Below are positions 1 through 6,835 of a stretch of 9,173 nt of DNA, piece by piece. Position 1 is the stretch's first letter; the number at the start of each line of letters is the position of its first letter. The position numbers were made by a program, and so were the translations under genes. Under the pieces are notes generated by a model, which did no database searches, was not told the origin of the DNA, and was given only the letters and a program-made list of their open reading frames with translations. The stretch lies in contig DBWE01000043.1 of assembly GCA_002308315.1 (NCBI GenBank), positions 12,499 to 21,671 of the forward strand. The letters run 5' to 3'. This DNA comes from Clostridiales bacterium UBA1246. GTDB lineage: Bacteria > Bacillota > Clostridia > Oscillospirales > Oscillospiraceae.

Positions 1-1239
1 GGTCTTATGGGCGCGTACGGCGCGGCGATCCATGCCCAACGCTTTGAAAAAAGCGGGCTGATATCGCCCGAGGGACTCGAAAGCTTCGTGCACAGCTCAA
101 AATCGACCGTGTGCGCGGGCTGCACAAACGCCTGCCATCTTACCGTGAATACCTTCGGCGACGGACGCCGCTTTATTTCAGGAAACCAGTGTCAGAAGCC
201 GCTCGGAGGCGTGAAAGCATCCGGAGAGCTCCCCGATCTGCACGAATTCAAGCGCAGTCTGCTCAGATCCCTGCAGCCGACGCCGGGAAAAAGAGGGAAG
301 CTCGGCCTGCCGCTCGCCCTGGGTATGTTTGAGCTTGCGCCGCTCTGGCATGCGCTGTTCACCCATCTCGGATTTGAAACGGTGCTTTCCGGCATGTCAA
401 GCAGGGCAATATATGAAAAGGGACAGCTGTCCATTCCGTCCGATACGGCGTGCTATCCGGCAAAGATAATGCACGGACATATCGAAAAGCTGATAGAGGA
501 AGGGATCACGACGATATTCTATCCCTGCCTGAGTTACAACGTTGACGAAAAAAAGTCGGACAATCACTACAACTGCCCCATAGTAGCCTATTACGCGGAG
601 CTCCTGCACGGGAACATGGACGATCTGAAGAAAGTCCGTTTCCTGTACCCTTATCTGAACGTCGGCAGCAGAGGGGCGCTTACCCGTACGCTGCTGCCTT
701 ATCTCAGGCAGCTTGATCCCTCGATAACCAAAAGAGAGCTTGCCGAGGCCGTAGCGGCGGGCTTTGCGGAGTATGAGAAATACATGGATCAGATCGCGGC
801 CGAGGGCGAGCGAGCTTTGGCATACGCGCGCGAAAACGGCAAAAAGATAATGATCCTTGCCGGCCGCCCGTATCATATCGATCCGGAGATCGGCCACGGA
901 ATAGACCGCCTTGCGGGGTCGCTGGGGTTTGTCGTGGTGAGCGAGGACAGCGTTTTCCGCCTTGCCGACAGTCCGAAGGTAAGAGTGCTCAATCAATGGA
1001 CGTATCATGCCCGGCTTTACCGCGCGGCAAATTACGCATCCGCTCACGATGATACGCAGCTCGTACAGCTGGTGTCTTTCGGCTGCGGCATCGACGCGAT
1101 AACCACCGACGAGGTGAGATCCATACTCGAAAGCAGCGGCAAATTATATACTCAGATCAAAATAGACGAAATAACCAACCTCGGAGCGGTCAAAATACGG
1201 CTTCGCAGCCTGCTCGGGGCGATCGAGGACAGGGGGTGA
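1..1239 (+). CDS. Acyl-CoA dehydratase activase-related protein, DUF2229-containing C-terminal part (5' partial)
   Basis: The reading frame is open from the first base, so the true start and the usual N-terminal BcrA/BadF-type ATPase domains lie outside the window. Visible first is a cysteine cluster, CxxCxxxC at nt 112-135 followed by a GNxC element near nt 190, as seen in this family. A DUF2229-like region spans about nt 290-640, with cysteines in SDTACYPAK, FYPCLSYN and HYNCP contexts. A GRPYHIDPEIGHG segment (about nt 862-900) and the family-typical ending FGCGIDAITTDEV ... KIDEITNLGAVKIRLRSL follow. Family knowledge: such proteins resemble the ATP-dependent activator and dehydratase components of 2-hydroxyacyl-CoA dehydratases and benzoyl-CoA reductases, which use Fe-S clusters for one-electron chemistry. 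The substrate cannot be deduced here. The stop codon overlaps the start of the next gene, which carries the module often fused to this protein. Confidence 0.85.
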   Translation, partial: GLMGAYGAAIHAQRFEKSGLISPEGLESFVHSSKSTVCAGCTNACHLTVNTFGDGRRFISGNQCQKPLGGVKASGELPDLHEFKRSLLRSLQPTPGKRGKLGLPLALGMFELAPLWHALFTHLGFETVLSGMSSRAIYEKGQLSIPSDTACYPAKIMHGHIEKLIEEGITTIFYPCLSYNVDEKKSDNHYNCPIVAYYAELLHGNMDDLKKVRFLYPYLNVGSRGALTRTLLPYLRQLDPSITKRELAEAVAAGFAEYEKYMDQIAAEGERALAYARENGKKIMILAGRPYHIDPEIGHGIDRLAGSLGFVVVSEDSVFRLADSPKVRVLNQWTYHARLYRAANYASAHDDTQLVQLVSFGCGIDAITTDEVRSILESSGKLYTQIKIDEITNLGAVKIRLRSLLGAIEDRG

Positions 1240-2522
1240 GCATTACGGAACAGACCTATGTGCCGTTTACAAAGGAAATGAAAAAAACCCATACCATACT
1301 CGTTCCGACCATGCTGCCCATGCATTTCAAGTTTATAATAAGCGTTCTGAGAGCATTCGGCTATTCCGCGGAGCTTCTCGAAACATCCGGACCTGAGATA
1401 GCCGAAACGGGCCTGCATTACGTCCATAACGATACCTGCTATCCGGCCATCCTCGTTATAGGTCAGTTCATGGACGCTCTCAAATCCGGCAGGTACGATC
1501 CTCACAGGACGGCGCTGATACAGTTTCAGACCGGAGGAGGCTGCAGAGCTTCCAACTATATCTCGCTGCTTCGGAAGGCGCTGAAAAAGGAGCATCTGGA
1601 TTATGTCCCCGTTATATCCTTCAGCTTTGCGGGCATAGAAAAGCATCCGGGGTTCCGCCTGACGCTCCCGGTGCTGCACGGGCTGCTTTACGCGGTGCTC
1701 TTCGGCGACCTTATAATGAGCCTTGTCAATCAGTGCCGCAGCTATGAGCTGAACAAGGGCGACGCGCAGAAGCTCGCCGACCGGTGGACCGAAAAGCTCG
1801 CCGCGGAGCTCGGGCCCGGCGGACACGTGACGTATTTCGGAGCCAAAAGGACTTACAAAAAAATAATCGAAAGCTTTGCGGCGGTTCCGATGGAAAAGAG
1901 AGACGCCGTCAAGGTCGGCATAGTGGGAGAAATATTCGTCAAGTATTCGCCGCTCGGCAATAACGATCTTGAGCGTTTCCTCGTTGACGAGGGCGCGGAA
2001 GTGACCGTGCCCGGGCTTATGGATTTCTGCCTCTACTGCGTATACAACAACATCATGGACAACAAGCTCTACGGACGCAACAGGGGAATACATCTGATTT
2101 ACAGGCTCGTATTCCGTCTTATGTGCGCCATGAAGCGCGATATGATCAGGGCCGTTGAAAAAAACGGATGCTTCAAGCCCATGACGCCCTTTGAACATAC
2201 GGTAACGCTCGCGAAGGACTATATAAGCATGGGTGTGAAAATGGGCGAGGGCTGGCTTCTGACGGCCGAAATGCTGGAACTCGCGGAAAGCGGCATTAAA
2301 AACATAGTGTGCGCGCAGCCCTTCGGCTGCCTTCCCAACCATATCTGCGGCAAGGGCATGATGAAGCCGGTAAAAGAGAAAAACCCCGACGTCAATATCG
2401 TCGCCGTGGATTATGACGCAGGCGCCACAAAGGTAAATCAGGAAAACAGGCTGAAGCTCATGCTGGCAAACGCGCGGGCCGTGAGGAACGGCGAAGAGCG
2501 CCGATCGGCCGCCGGAGCATGA
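1236..2522 (+). CDS. 2-hydroxyacyl-CoA dehydratase (HGD-D-like) family protein, C-terminal module of the activase pair
   Basis: This 428-residue protein starts at GTG 1236, sharing four bases (GTGA) with the stop of the preceding gene. A GAGG at 1225-1228 lies 7 nt upstream and can serve as ribosome binding site, so the two are probably translationally coupled. It opens with YVPFTKEMKKTH, the sequence type that in related clostridial proteins continues the upstream polypeptide without a break. Conserved-looking cysteines occur in HNDTCYPA, TGGGCRASNY, FCLYCVYN and CAQPFGCLPNHICGKG contexts, the last two typical of Fe-S-binding dehydratase-like folds. The C-terminus VNQENRLKLMLA is family-typical. 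By homology it is related to the catalytic (HgdA/B-type) subunits and probably works with the upstream activator; substrate and exact reaction are unknown. The last ten or so residues are Arg/Ala-rich and look unconserved. Confidence 0.85.
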   Translation: MSITEQTYVPFTKEMKKTHTILVPTMLPMHFKFIISVLRAFGYSAELLETSGPEIAETGLHYVHNDTCYPAILVIGQFMDALKSGRYDPHRTALIQFQTGGGCRASNYISLLRKALKKEHLDYVPVISFSFAGIEKHPGFRLTLPVLHGLLYAVLFGDLIMSLVNQCRSYELNKGDAQKLADRWTEKLAAELGPGGHVTYFGAKRTYKKIIESFAAVPMEKRDAVKVGIVGEIFVKYSPLGNNDLERFLVDEGAEVTVPGLMDFCLYCVYNNIMDNKLYGRNRGIHLIYRLVFRLMCAMKRDMIRAVEKNGCFKPMTPFEHTVTLAKDYISMGVKMGEGWLLTAEMLELAESGIKNIVCAQPFGCLPNHICGKGMMKPVKEKNPDVNIVAVDYDAGATKVNQENRLKLMLANARAVRNGEERRSAAGA

Positions 2523-2528
2523 ATGCAC

Positions 2529-2556
2529 TTGCATTTCCGCAAAAAAACAGTATAAT
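2529..2556 (+). promoter_or_regulatory. Candidate sigma-A promoter of the ferredoxin gene
   Basis: A perfect TATAAT at 2551-2556 is preceded, after 16 nt, by TTGCAT at 2529-2534, a weak -35 with three of six consensus bases. It lies just after the stop of the dehydratase gene (2522) and about 35 nt before the ferredoxin ATG, so the ferredoxin can be transcribed independently of the upstream pair, although read-through is also possible. An AAGGA at 2576-2580 is the likely ribosome binding site, 10 nt from ATG 2591. Confidence 0.6.
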
Positions 2557-2590
2557 TACCGCAGAGGATAATATAAAGGATGGATAAAGT

Positions 2591-2968
2591 ATGAAAAAGC
2601 TCACCGTGAAAAAAGATATCGAATGCATGTCCTGTCTGTCATGCGTTATCGCATGCTCGGAAGCCTTTTATAAAAAGTTCGATCAGGATCTTTCCTGCAT
2701 AAGAGTCGATCAAAAAAACGGAAAGGTCACTCCTTTCGTGTGCATACAGTGCGGCAAATGCGCAAGGACCTGCGAGGAGCAGGCCATTACACAGAACGCC
2801 AAGGGTGTATATATGATCAATAAAAAACTCTGCACCGGCTGCGGAAAGTGCGTGGAGGCCTGTCCGATGAAGGTCATGGTAAAGGCCGAGACCACCTCGA
2901 AGTGCATCGCGTGCGGCATCTGCGCCAAGGCATGTCCCGTGGGCATGCTCGAAGTGGTTGAAAGCTGA
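2591..2968 (+). CDS. Ferredoxin-type electron-transfer protein with four [4Fe-4S] motifs
   Basis: This small soluble protein of 125 residues contains four Cx2Cx2Cx3C motifs, at residues 12-22, 51-61, 81-91 and 105-115, enough for four [4Fe-4S] clusters, plus one extra cysteine (C36). Only the last two motifs have the proline after the fourth cysteine that is common in ferredoxins (CPMK, CPVG); the second has Glu there and the first Ser. The overall pattern is like the electron-transfer subunits of the HydN/CooF/DmsB group. There is no signal peptide, Tat motif or membrane segment, so it should act in the cytoplasm. It follows the dehydratase activase pair by 68 nt and has its own promoter. 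Reduced ferredoxin is a known electron source for dehydratase activators, so it may donate electrons to the upstream system; this is inferred from position only. Confidence 0.88.
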   Translation: MKKLTVKKDIECMSCLSCVIACSEAFYKKFDQDLSCIRVDQKNGKVTPFVCIQCGKCARTCEEQAITQNAKGVYMINKKLCTGCGKCVEACPMKVMVKAETTSKCIACGICAKACPVGMLEVVES

Positions 2969-3005
2969 CGGCGTACCCGCACGTCATATCACGGTCAGAT
3001 AACAG

Positions 3006-3033
3006 AAAACCGAGGCGGCTCCGCCTCGGTTTT
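3006..3033. terminator. Bidirectional rho-independent terminator
   Basis: A GC-rich inverted repeat (AAAACCGAGGCG, then a 4-nt loop, then CGCCTCGGTTTT) lies between the convergent ferredoxin gene and the carboxypeptidase-like gene. The A-run on the left and T-run on the right give a U-tract in either direction, so it can end transcription of both genes. The remaining intergenic sequence (2969-3074) shows nothing else. Confidence 0.85.
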
Positions 3034-3074
3034 GATATTGTGTATCGGACTGCTGCGCGATAACTGCCGTACGT

Positions 3075-4490
3075 TCACTGCCGGAAATCATCGTCGGGCA
3101 TATTGATTATCTCACCGCGCTTCGCCTCGTGCTCCTCCCGGCGCTTTTTCGCACGGCGGGCGTTTATCCGGAGCATTATCACCGCGTAGACGATAAGCAG
3201 GAGCACGGCTCCGAGGAAAACGAGCTTCAGCCAGGGCTTGGCGAGCAGGACCGATATCCTTTCGGTAACGACTTCAAGCCGGGAAAGCTCCACGTCCGTG
3301 TTGGCTATCGCCGAAAACGGACCGTAGGTTTTTCCGTTTCCGGTCACATACAGCTCGCCGAGTTTTTGACCCATGTTTATCGGCGCCGTCAGTACTGCCG
3401 GCCGGTCCGGGCTGTCGCCCGCGATATTGATGCTGTATTTGAACATGCCTTCCGTATCGGCGTCGGAGGGCAAAAACACTCTCAGCCGGTCTTTGGAGCG
3501 CACGAGAACCGTATCTGAGCCCGAGCCCATAAGCACCGGCAGCTCCTTCATCGGGATCTCGGGATTGATAACGTCGTAGATCGTGAAGTTGTCCAAAAAC
3601 CACTGCATGAGCTTCTTGGCCTGAACGAAGCTCTGAATATCGTAATAGCCGTTTTCGGCGGCTTCGAGACGGCAGCCGAGAAGGACGGCGACGGCGTATT
3701 TGTCTTTGATCCTTACCGCGGAGATAAGACTGTAGCCGGAAAGATCGCTGTAACCGGCTTTAATGCCCAGAGCGTTGGAGTAATAATAGCGGGTGCGGTC
3801 CGGGCGAAGGATATAATTGTTGGTTTTGAGCTCCTGGGCCTGGGAAAGGTTAGTGGGAGGTATGGTGGCCGATACGGAGCAGCATATGTCCATAAGCAGC
3901 TCGTGCCCGATGGCCTCGGACGCGATGAGCGCAAGGTCTCCGGCGCACGAAAACTGTCCGTCGGCGTCTTCGCCGTTGACGTTCACAAAGGTGGTTCCGG
4001 TGCAGCCGAGCTCGGCGGCGCGTTCGTTCATCAGCGCGACATGGGCTTCCACGCTTCCCGATACGAGCCTTGCTATCATATTGCACGCTTCCCCCGGAGA
4101 GCTCAGCATGGCAAAATCAAGCAGCTGCTGAAGCGTAAGCTCTTCTCCGATGAGAATGCCGGAAGCATTGTTGTTGTTTATATTGTAATAATCTTCGGCT
4201 TCCGCGGTCACCGTGTCATCAAGACTGAGTTCCCCGCGTTCAACGGCCTCCGCCGCCAGCAGAGCGGTCATGAGAGAAGCAAGAGGGCCTATGTAAAGAG
4301 GCGTATCTTCCGAGCGGGAATAAATGACGTCGTGCGTTTCGACGTCCATCAGTACGGCGGCCTTCGCCGAGAGCTCCGGCTCGAAAGCCGCGTCTTCGCT
4401 CTCGGTTTCGTCGTCGCTCTCCGCAAGACAGGGAGCGAGCAGCGAAAGCAGCAGTATCAAACATATAAGGATCGGGATCGTTTTTTTCAT
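3075..4490 (-). CDS. Membrane-anchored D-alanyl-D-alanine carboxypeptidase homologue (peptidase S11, DacF-like), probably inactive
   Basis: The 471-residue protein has a signal peptide (about residues 1-24, cleavage likely after CLA), an S11 D,D-carboxypeptidase-like domain, a C-terminal beta-rich domain (about 305-400), one membrane helix (about 423-440) and a basic cytoplasmic tail. Family members trim the terminal D-Ala of peptidoglycan stem peptides using SxxK, SxN and KTG motifs. Here all three are altered. In YIGPLASLMTALL, aligned without gaps to the usual YPASxTKIMTALL, the catalytic Ser is Pro69 and the Lys is Ser72. SxN reads SPG (131-133). KTG reads KAG (244-246). The fold-level sequence around them is well kept and the frame is intact, pointing to a conserved non-catalytic role, perhaps substrate binding or scaffolding. 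In-frame GTG 4502 and ATG 4496 are alternative starts; ATG 4490 is preferred because GGTGA lies 8 nt upstream. Confidence 0.88.
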   Translation of the reverse strand: MKKTIPILICLILLLSLLAPCLAESDDETESEDAAFEPELSAKAAVLMDVETHDVIYSRSEDTPLYIGPLASLMTALLAAEAVERGELSLDDTVTAEAEDYYNINNNNASGILIGEELTLQQLLDFAMLSSPGEACNMIARLVSGSVEAHVALMNERAAELGCTGTTFVNVNGEDADGQFSCAGDLALIASEAIGHELLMDICCSVSATIPPTNLSQAQELKTNNYILRPDRTRYYYSNALGIKAGYSDLSGYSLISAVRIKDKYAVAVLLGCRLEAAENGYYDIQSFVQAKKLMQWFLDNFTIYDVINPEIPMKELPVLMGSGSDTVLVRSKDRLRVFLPSDADTEGMFKYSINIAGDSPDRPAVLTAPINMGQKLGELYVTGNGKTYGPFSAIANTDVELSRLEVVTERISVLLAKPWLKLVFLGAVLLLIVYAVIMLRINARRAKKRREEHEAKRGEIINMPDDDFRQ

Positions 4491-4531
4491 GTTCATTATC
4501 ACCGATAAACCAATTGCCTGTTATTTTGATC

Positions 4532-4561
4532 ATTATATCAAATCCCGGTATTGAAAAGCAA
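4532..4561 (-). promoter_or_regulatory. Extended -10 promoter for the carboxypeptidase-like gene
   Basis: On the minus strand an extended -10, TGATATAAT, covers 4532-4540 (hexamer TATAAT at 4532-4537). A weak -35, TTGCTT, sits at 4556-4561 after an 18-nt spacer. The expected start of transcription is near 4525, giving a leader of about 35 nt before ATG 4490. The extended -10 can compensate for the poor -35. Confidence 0.6.
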
Positions 4562-4579
4562 GTTCGATTATGAGATATT
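4551..4579 (+). promoter_or_regulatory. Candidate sigma-A promoter of the mrnC-rqcH operon
   Basis: TTGAAA (five of six consensus) at 4551-4556 is followed after 17 nt by GATATT at 4574-4579 (four of six). The -35 hexamer touches the -35 of the divergent promoter, so the two promoters share their upstream edge. The ribosome binding site AAGGAAG (about 4603-4609) precedes ATG 4618 by about 8 nt. Confidence 0.5.
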
Positions 4580-4617
4580 TATACACGGACGCAAAGGCGT
4601 GAAAGGAAGATCGGCAT

Positions 4618-5040
4618 ATGAAAAATTACTTTTCTCCGGAGATGTCGGACGGAGAAATACAAAATATAAGCTGTCTGGGGCTCGCTCATATGGGGGACGC
4701 CGTTTTTGAATTGCTGGTCCGTTCGGAGATGTGCAGCGAGGGCAGAGAGACACAGACGGGAATGCATAAAGCGGCGGTCTCGATGGTGAACGCCTCGGCG
4801 CAGGCGGCTTTTGCCGGGATACTTTTTGAAAAGCTCAGCGACGAGGAACGGGACGTTTTTCGCCGTGCCAGGAATGCAAAGGTCCATTCCGCTCCGAAAA
4901 GCTCGGACCTGGGGAGCTATCATTCCGCGACGGCTCTTGAGGCGCTTTTCGGCTGGCTTTTTCTCAAGGGCAGGCTCGGAAGGATAAACGAACTGTTTGA
5001 CGAGATAATGAAACATATCGTAAAGGAAGGTGGAGTCTGA
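4618..5040 (+). CDS. mrnC: Mini-ribonuclease III
   Basis: The 140-residue protein matches the short RNase III-like family (Mini-III, MrnC), which has only the endonuclease domain and no double-stranded RNA-binding domain. The family works as a dimer and matures 23S rRNA ends in Bacillus subtilis. The acidic catalytic signatures are present: LAHMGDAVFELLVR with Asp27 and Glu31, and ATALEALFGWLFL with Glu108. The middle segment RRARNAKVHSAPKSSDLGSYHSAT corresponds to the family's conserved RRGRNA...K...YR.AT region. The length is normal. It is the first gene of a two-gene operon; the rqcH start follows its stop by one base. In many Bacillota mrnC sits next to cysS and rlmB, so pairing with rqcH is a different context. 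Confidence 0.93.
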   Translation: MKNYFSPEMSDGEIQNISCLGLAHMGDAVFELLVRSEMCSEGRETQTGMHKAAVSMVNASAQAAFAGILFEKLSDEERDVFRRARNAKVHSAPKSSDLGSYHSATALEALFGWLFLKGRLGRINELFDEIMKHIVKEGGV

Positions 5041-5041
5041 G

Positions 5042-6781
5042 ATGCCGTTGGACGCGCTTTTCCTGTCCGCCGCGGCGGATGAATTGAGGAAAACAGTCAT
5101 CGACGCGCGCGTAGACAAGCTTCAGCAGCCCGAGAAGGACGTACTGATACTCACATGCAGGGGCAGAGAAGCGAATTTCCGCCTGCTTATATCTGCGGGA
5201 CACGGCAGCGCCCGTGTGCACATTACCGAAAAACCAAGGGAAAACCCCGATACGCCGCCGATGTTCTGCATGCTCCTGAGAAAACATCTTACGGGAGCGC
5301 GCATCACAGACCTGATCCAGCCTCACCTTGAACGGATCTATTTGCTGCGCTTTGCGTGCTATGACGAAATGGGCCTGCCGTGTGAAAAAACGCTCATTGC
5401 GGAAATGATGGGCCGAAGCACCAATATCATTCTGGCAGACGGGGAAGGAAGGATCGTCGACTGTCTCTACCGCACGGACGCCGAGCAGGACGGCAGGCGC
5501 AGTTTGCTGCCGGGTTTGTTTTACCGCATGCCGCCGCCGTCCGTAAAAAGAGACCCTTACGAGATCGGCCTCGAGGAATTCGGACTTTTGTATTCCTCCT
5601 CGAGCCCGGGCGAGAGCGCCGACACGCGGCTTGTGGATGTTTTGTCCGGTATATCTCCGCTTTTCGCGAGAGAGGCTGTTTTCTCAGCGTTCGGCAGCGA
5701 CGATCTGAAAACCGGGCAGGCGGACAGCGAAAAGCTGTATCACGCGGTCAAAAGGCTGACGGGCGAGGAAAAACGGCCCGTGATGCTGCTGAGAGACGGC
5801 AAACCGTATGATCTTTACTGCATTCCGGTGCGGCAATACGGGACGGCAGTGACTGCAAAGGAGTATAACGGCTTCTCAAGCCTGCTCGACGATTTTTACA
5901 CCGAGAGAGAGCGCGCGGAACGCCTTTCTCAGAGATGCAGGAATATAGTCAGGGAGGTAAAGAACCGCCGCGAAAGAGCCGCAAAAAAGCTGGCCCTGCG
6001 CACGGCAGAGCTCGAAGCCGCCGCCAACAGAGAGCAGTTCAGGCGGCAGGGCGATCTGATCAAGGCGAATATCTACCGCATGCAGAGGGGGATGAGCGTC
6101 CTCAAGGCCGTTGATTACTATTCCGAAAACGGCGATGAGATCGAAATACCTCTTGACGTGAGACTTTCGCCTCAGCAGAACGCCGCGAAATACTATAAGG
6201 CGTACTCCAAGGCGAAAAACGCCGAGAAGCTTTTGGGAGAGCAGAAGGAGCAGGCGCGATGCGAGCTGGAGTATCTTGAAAGCGTACTGGAAGAGCTCGA
6301 ACGCATTGAAAGCGAAAAGGACATAGAAGAAATATCGGAGGAGCTCGTATCCGAGGGATATCTGAAGGATAAAAGCAGGGAGCGCAGGAAAAAAACGGCG
6401 CAGCCAAAGCCGATGCAGTTCAGGTCTCCCTCCGGAGCGTACATTTACGCCGGACGCAGCAATATTCAGAACGACTGGCTAACGTTGAAATTCGCTGGAA
6501 AAAACTGGCTTTGGTTCCATACACGAAATATACACGGCGCGCACGTGGTCACGCCGTGCGCGGAGGACGATGAGGCAACGATCAGGGCGGCGGCGCTTGT
6601 CGCGGCGTATTACTCCAAAAGCCGAAGCAGCGCAAACGTGCCGGTGGACTTCACCCGCGTGAAATATGTAAAAAAACCCGCCGGCGCCCGTGCCGGAATG
6701 GTGATCTATACGGATCAGAAAACGGTTTTCGTTACTCCGGGCGCGGAGATGTTCGGCGAGAACGGGACGATCGCGATCTGA
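5042..6781 (+). CDS. rqcH: RqcH / NFACT family ribosome quality control protein (FbpA-like)
   Basis: This 579-residue protein has the full NFACT layout: an NFACT-N domain (about 1-175), a helix-hairpin-helix region (about 175-240), a long charged coiled coil (about 285-440, broken by the conserved LSPQQNAAKYYKAYSKAKNA stretch near 375-394) and a C-terminal NFACT-R domain (about 458-565). Bacterial RqcH binds 50S subunits carrying stalled peptidyl-tRNA and recruits tRNA-Ala to add C-terminal alanine tails that mark nascent chains for degradation. The EMMGR element (121-125) is present, with STN where HSN is usual. At the position of the functionally important Asp97-Arg98 pair it has Glu97-Arg98. 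ATG 5042 is chosen over GTG 5030 because AGGTGGAG (5028-5035) sits 6 nt before it and the protein then begins at the family's normal N-terminus. It is tightly coupled to mrnC. Confidence 0.93.
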   Translation: MPLDALFLSAAADELRKTVIDARVDKLQQPEKDVLILTCRGREANFRLLISAGHGSARVHITEKPRENPDTPPMFCMLLRKHLTGARITDLIQPHLERIYLLRFACYDEMGLPCEKTLIAEMMGRSTNIILADGEGRIVDCLYRTDAEQDGRRSLLPGLFYRMPPPSVKRDPYEIGLEEFGLLYSSSSPGESADTRLVDVLSGISPLFAREAVFSAFGSDDLKTGQADSEKLYHAVKRLTGEEKRPVMLLRDGKPYDLYCIPVRQYGTAVTAKEYNGFSSLLDDFYTERERAERLSQRCRNIVREVKNRRERAAKKLALRTAELEAAANREQFRRQGDLIKANIYRMQRGMSVLKAVDYYSENGDEIEIPLDVRLSPQQNAAKYYKAYSKAKNAEKLLGEQKEQARCELEYLESVLEELERIESEKDIEEISEELVSEGYLKDKSRERRKKTAQPKPMQFRSPSGAYIYAGRSNIQNDWLTLKFAGKNWLWFHTRNIHGAHVVTPCAEDDEATIRAAALVAAYYSKSRSSANVPVDFTRVKYVKKPAGARAGMVIYTDQKTVFVTPGAEMFGENGTIAI

Positions 6782-6785
6782 GTAT

Positions 6786-6835
6786 GTAAAAGGTGAGAAG
6801 CATTGCGGCGAAGCGATGCTTCTCACTTGTTTTAC
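6786..6835. terminator. Bidirectional terminator between rqcH and the SLH gene
   Basis: A strong inverted repeat, GTGAGAAGCATTGC (6793-6806), loop GGCGAA, then GCGATGCTTCTCAC (6813-6826), contains one wobble pair. It is flanked by GTAAAA on the left and TTTTAC on the right. It lies between two convergent genes and can form with a U-rich tail in both directions, ending the mrnC-rqcH operon and the minus-strand surface-protein genes. Confidence 0.85.

Noticed and set aside
397..1047. A 216-codon minus-strand frame inside the first gene
   Set aside because: It is opposite a conserved DUF2229 region, and its translation shows no family features.
1152..2534. A 460-codon open frame on the minus strand, antisense to the dehydratase gene
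   Set aside because: It mirrors a clearly conserved plus-strand gene over its whole length, has no recognisable domain or signal, and is explained by codon bias in GC-rich DNA.
4418..4434. A lipobox in the carboxypeptidase homologue (LAPC)
   Set aside because: Pro directly before the Cys is not accepted in the consensus; a normal type I cleavage after CLA fits better, and the protein already has a C-terminal anchor.
5030..5041. GTG 5030 as the start of rqcH
   Set aside because: ATG 5042 has better spacing from the ribosome binding site, begins at the family's usual N-terminus and avoids overlap with mrnC.
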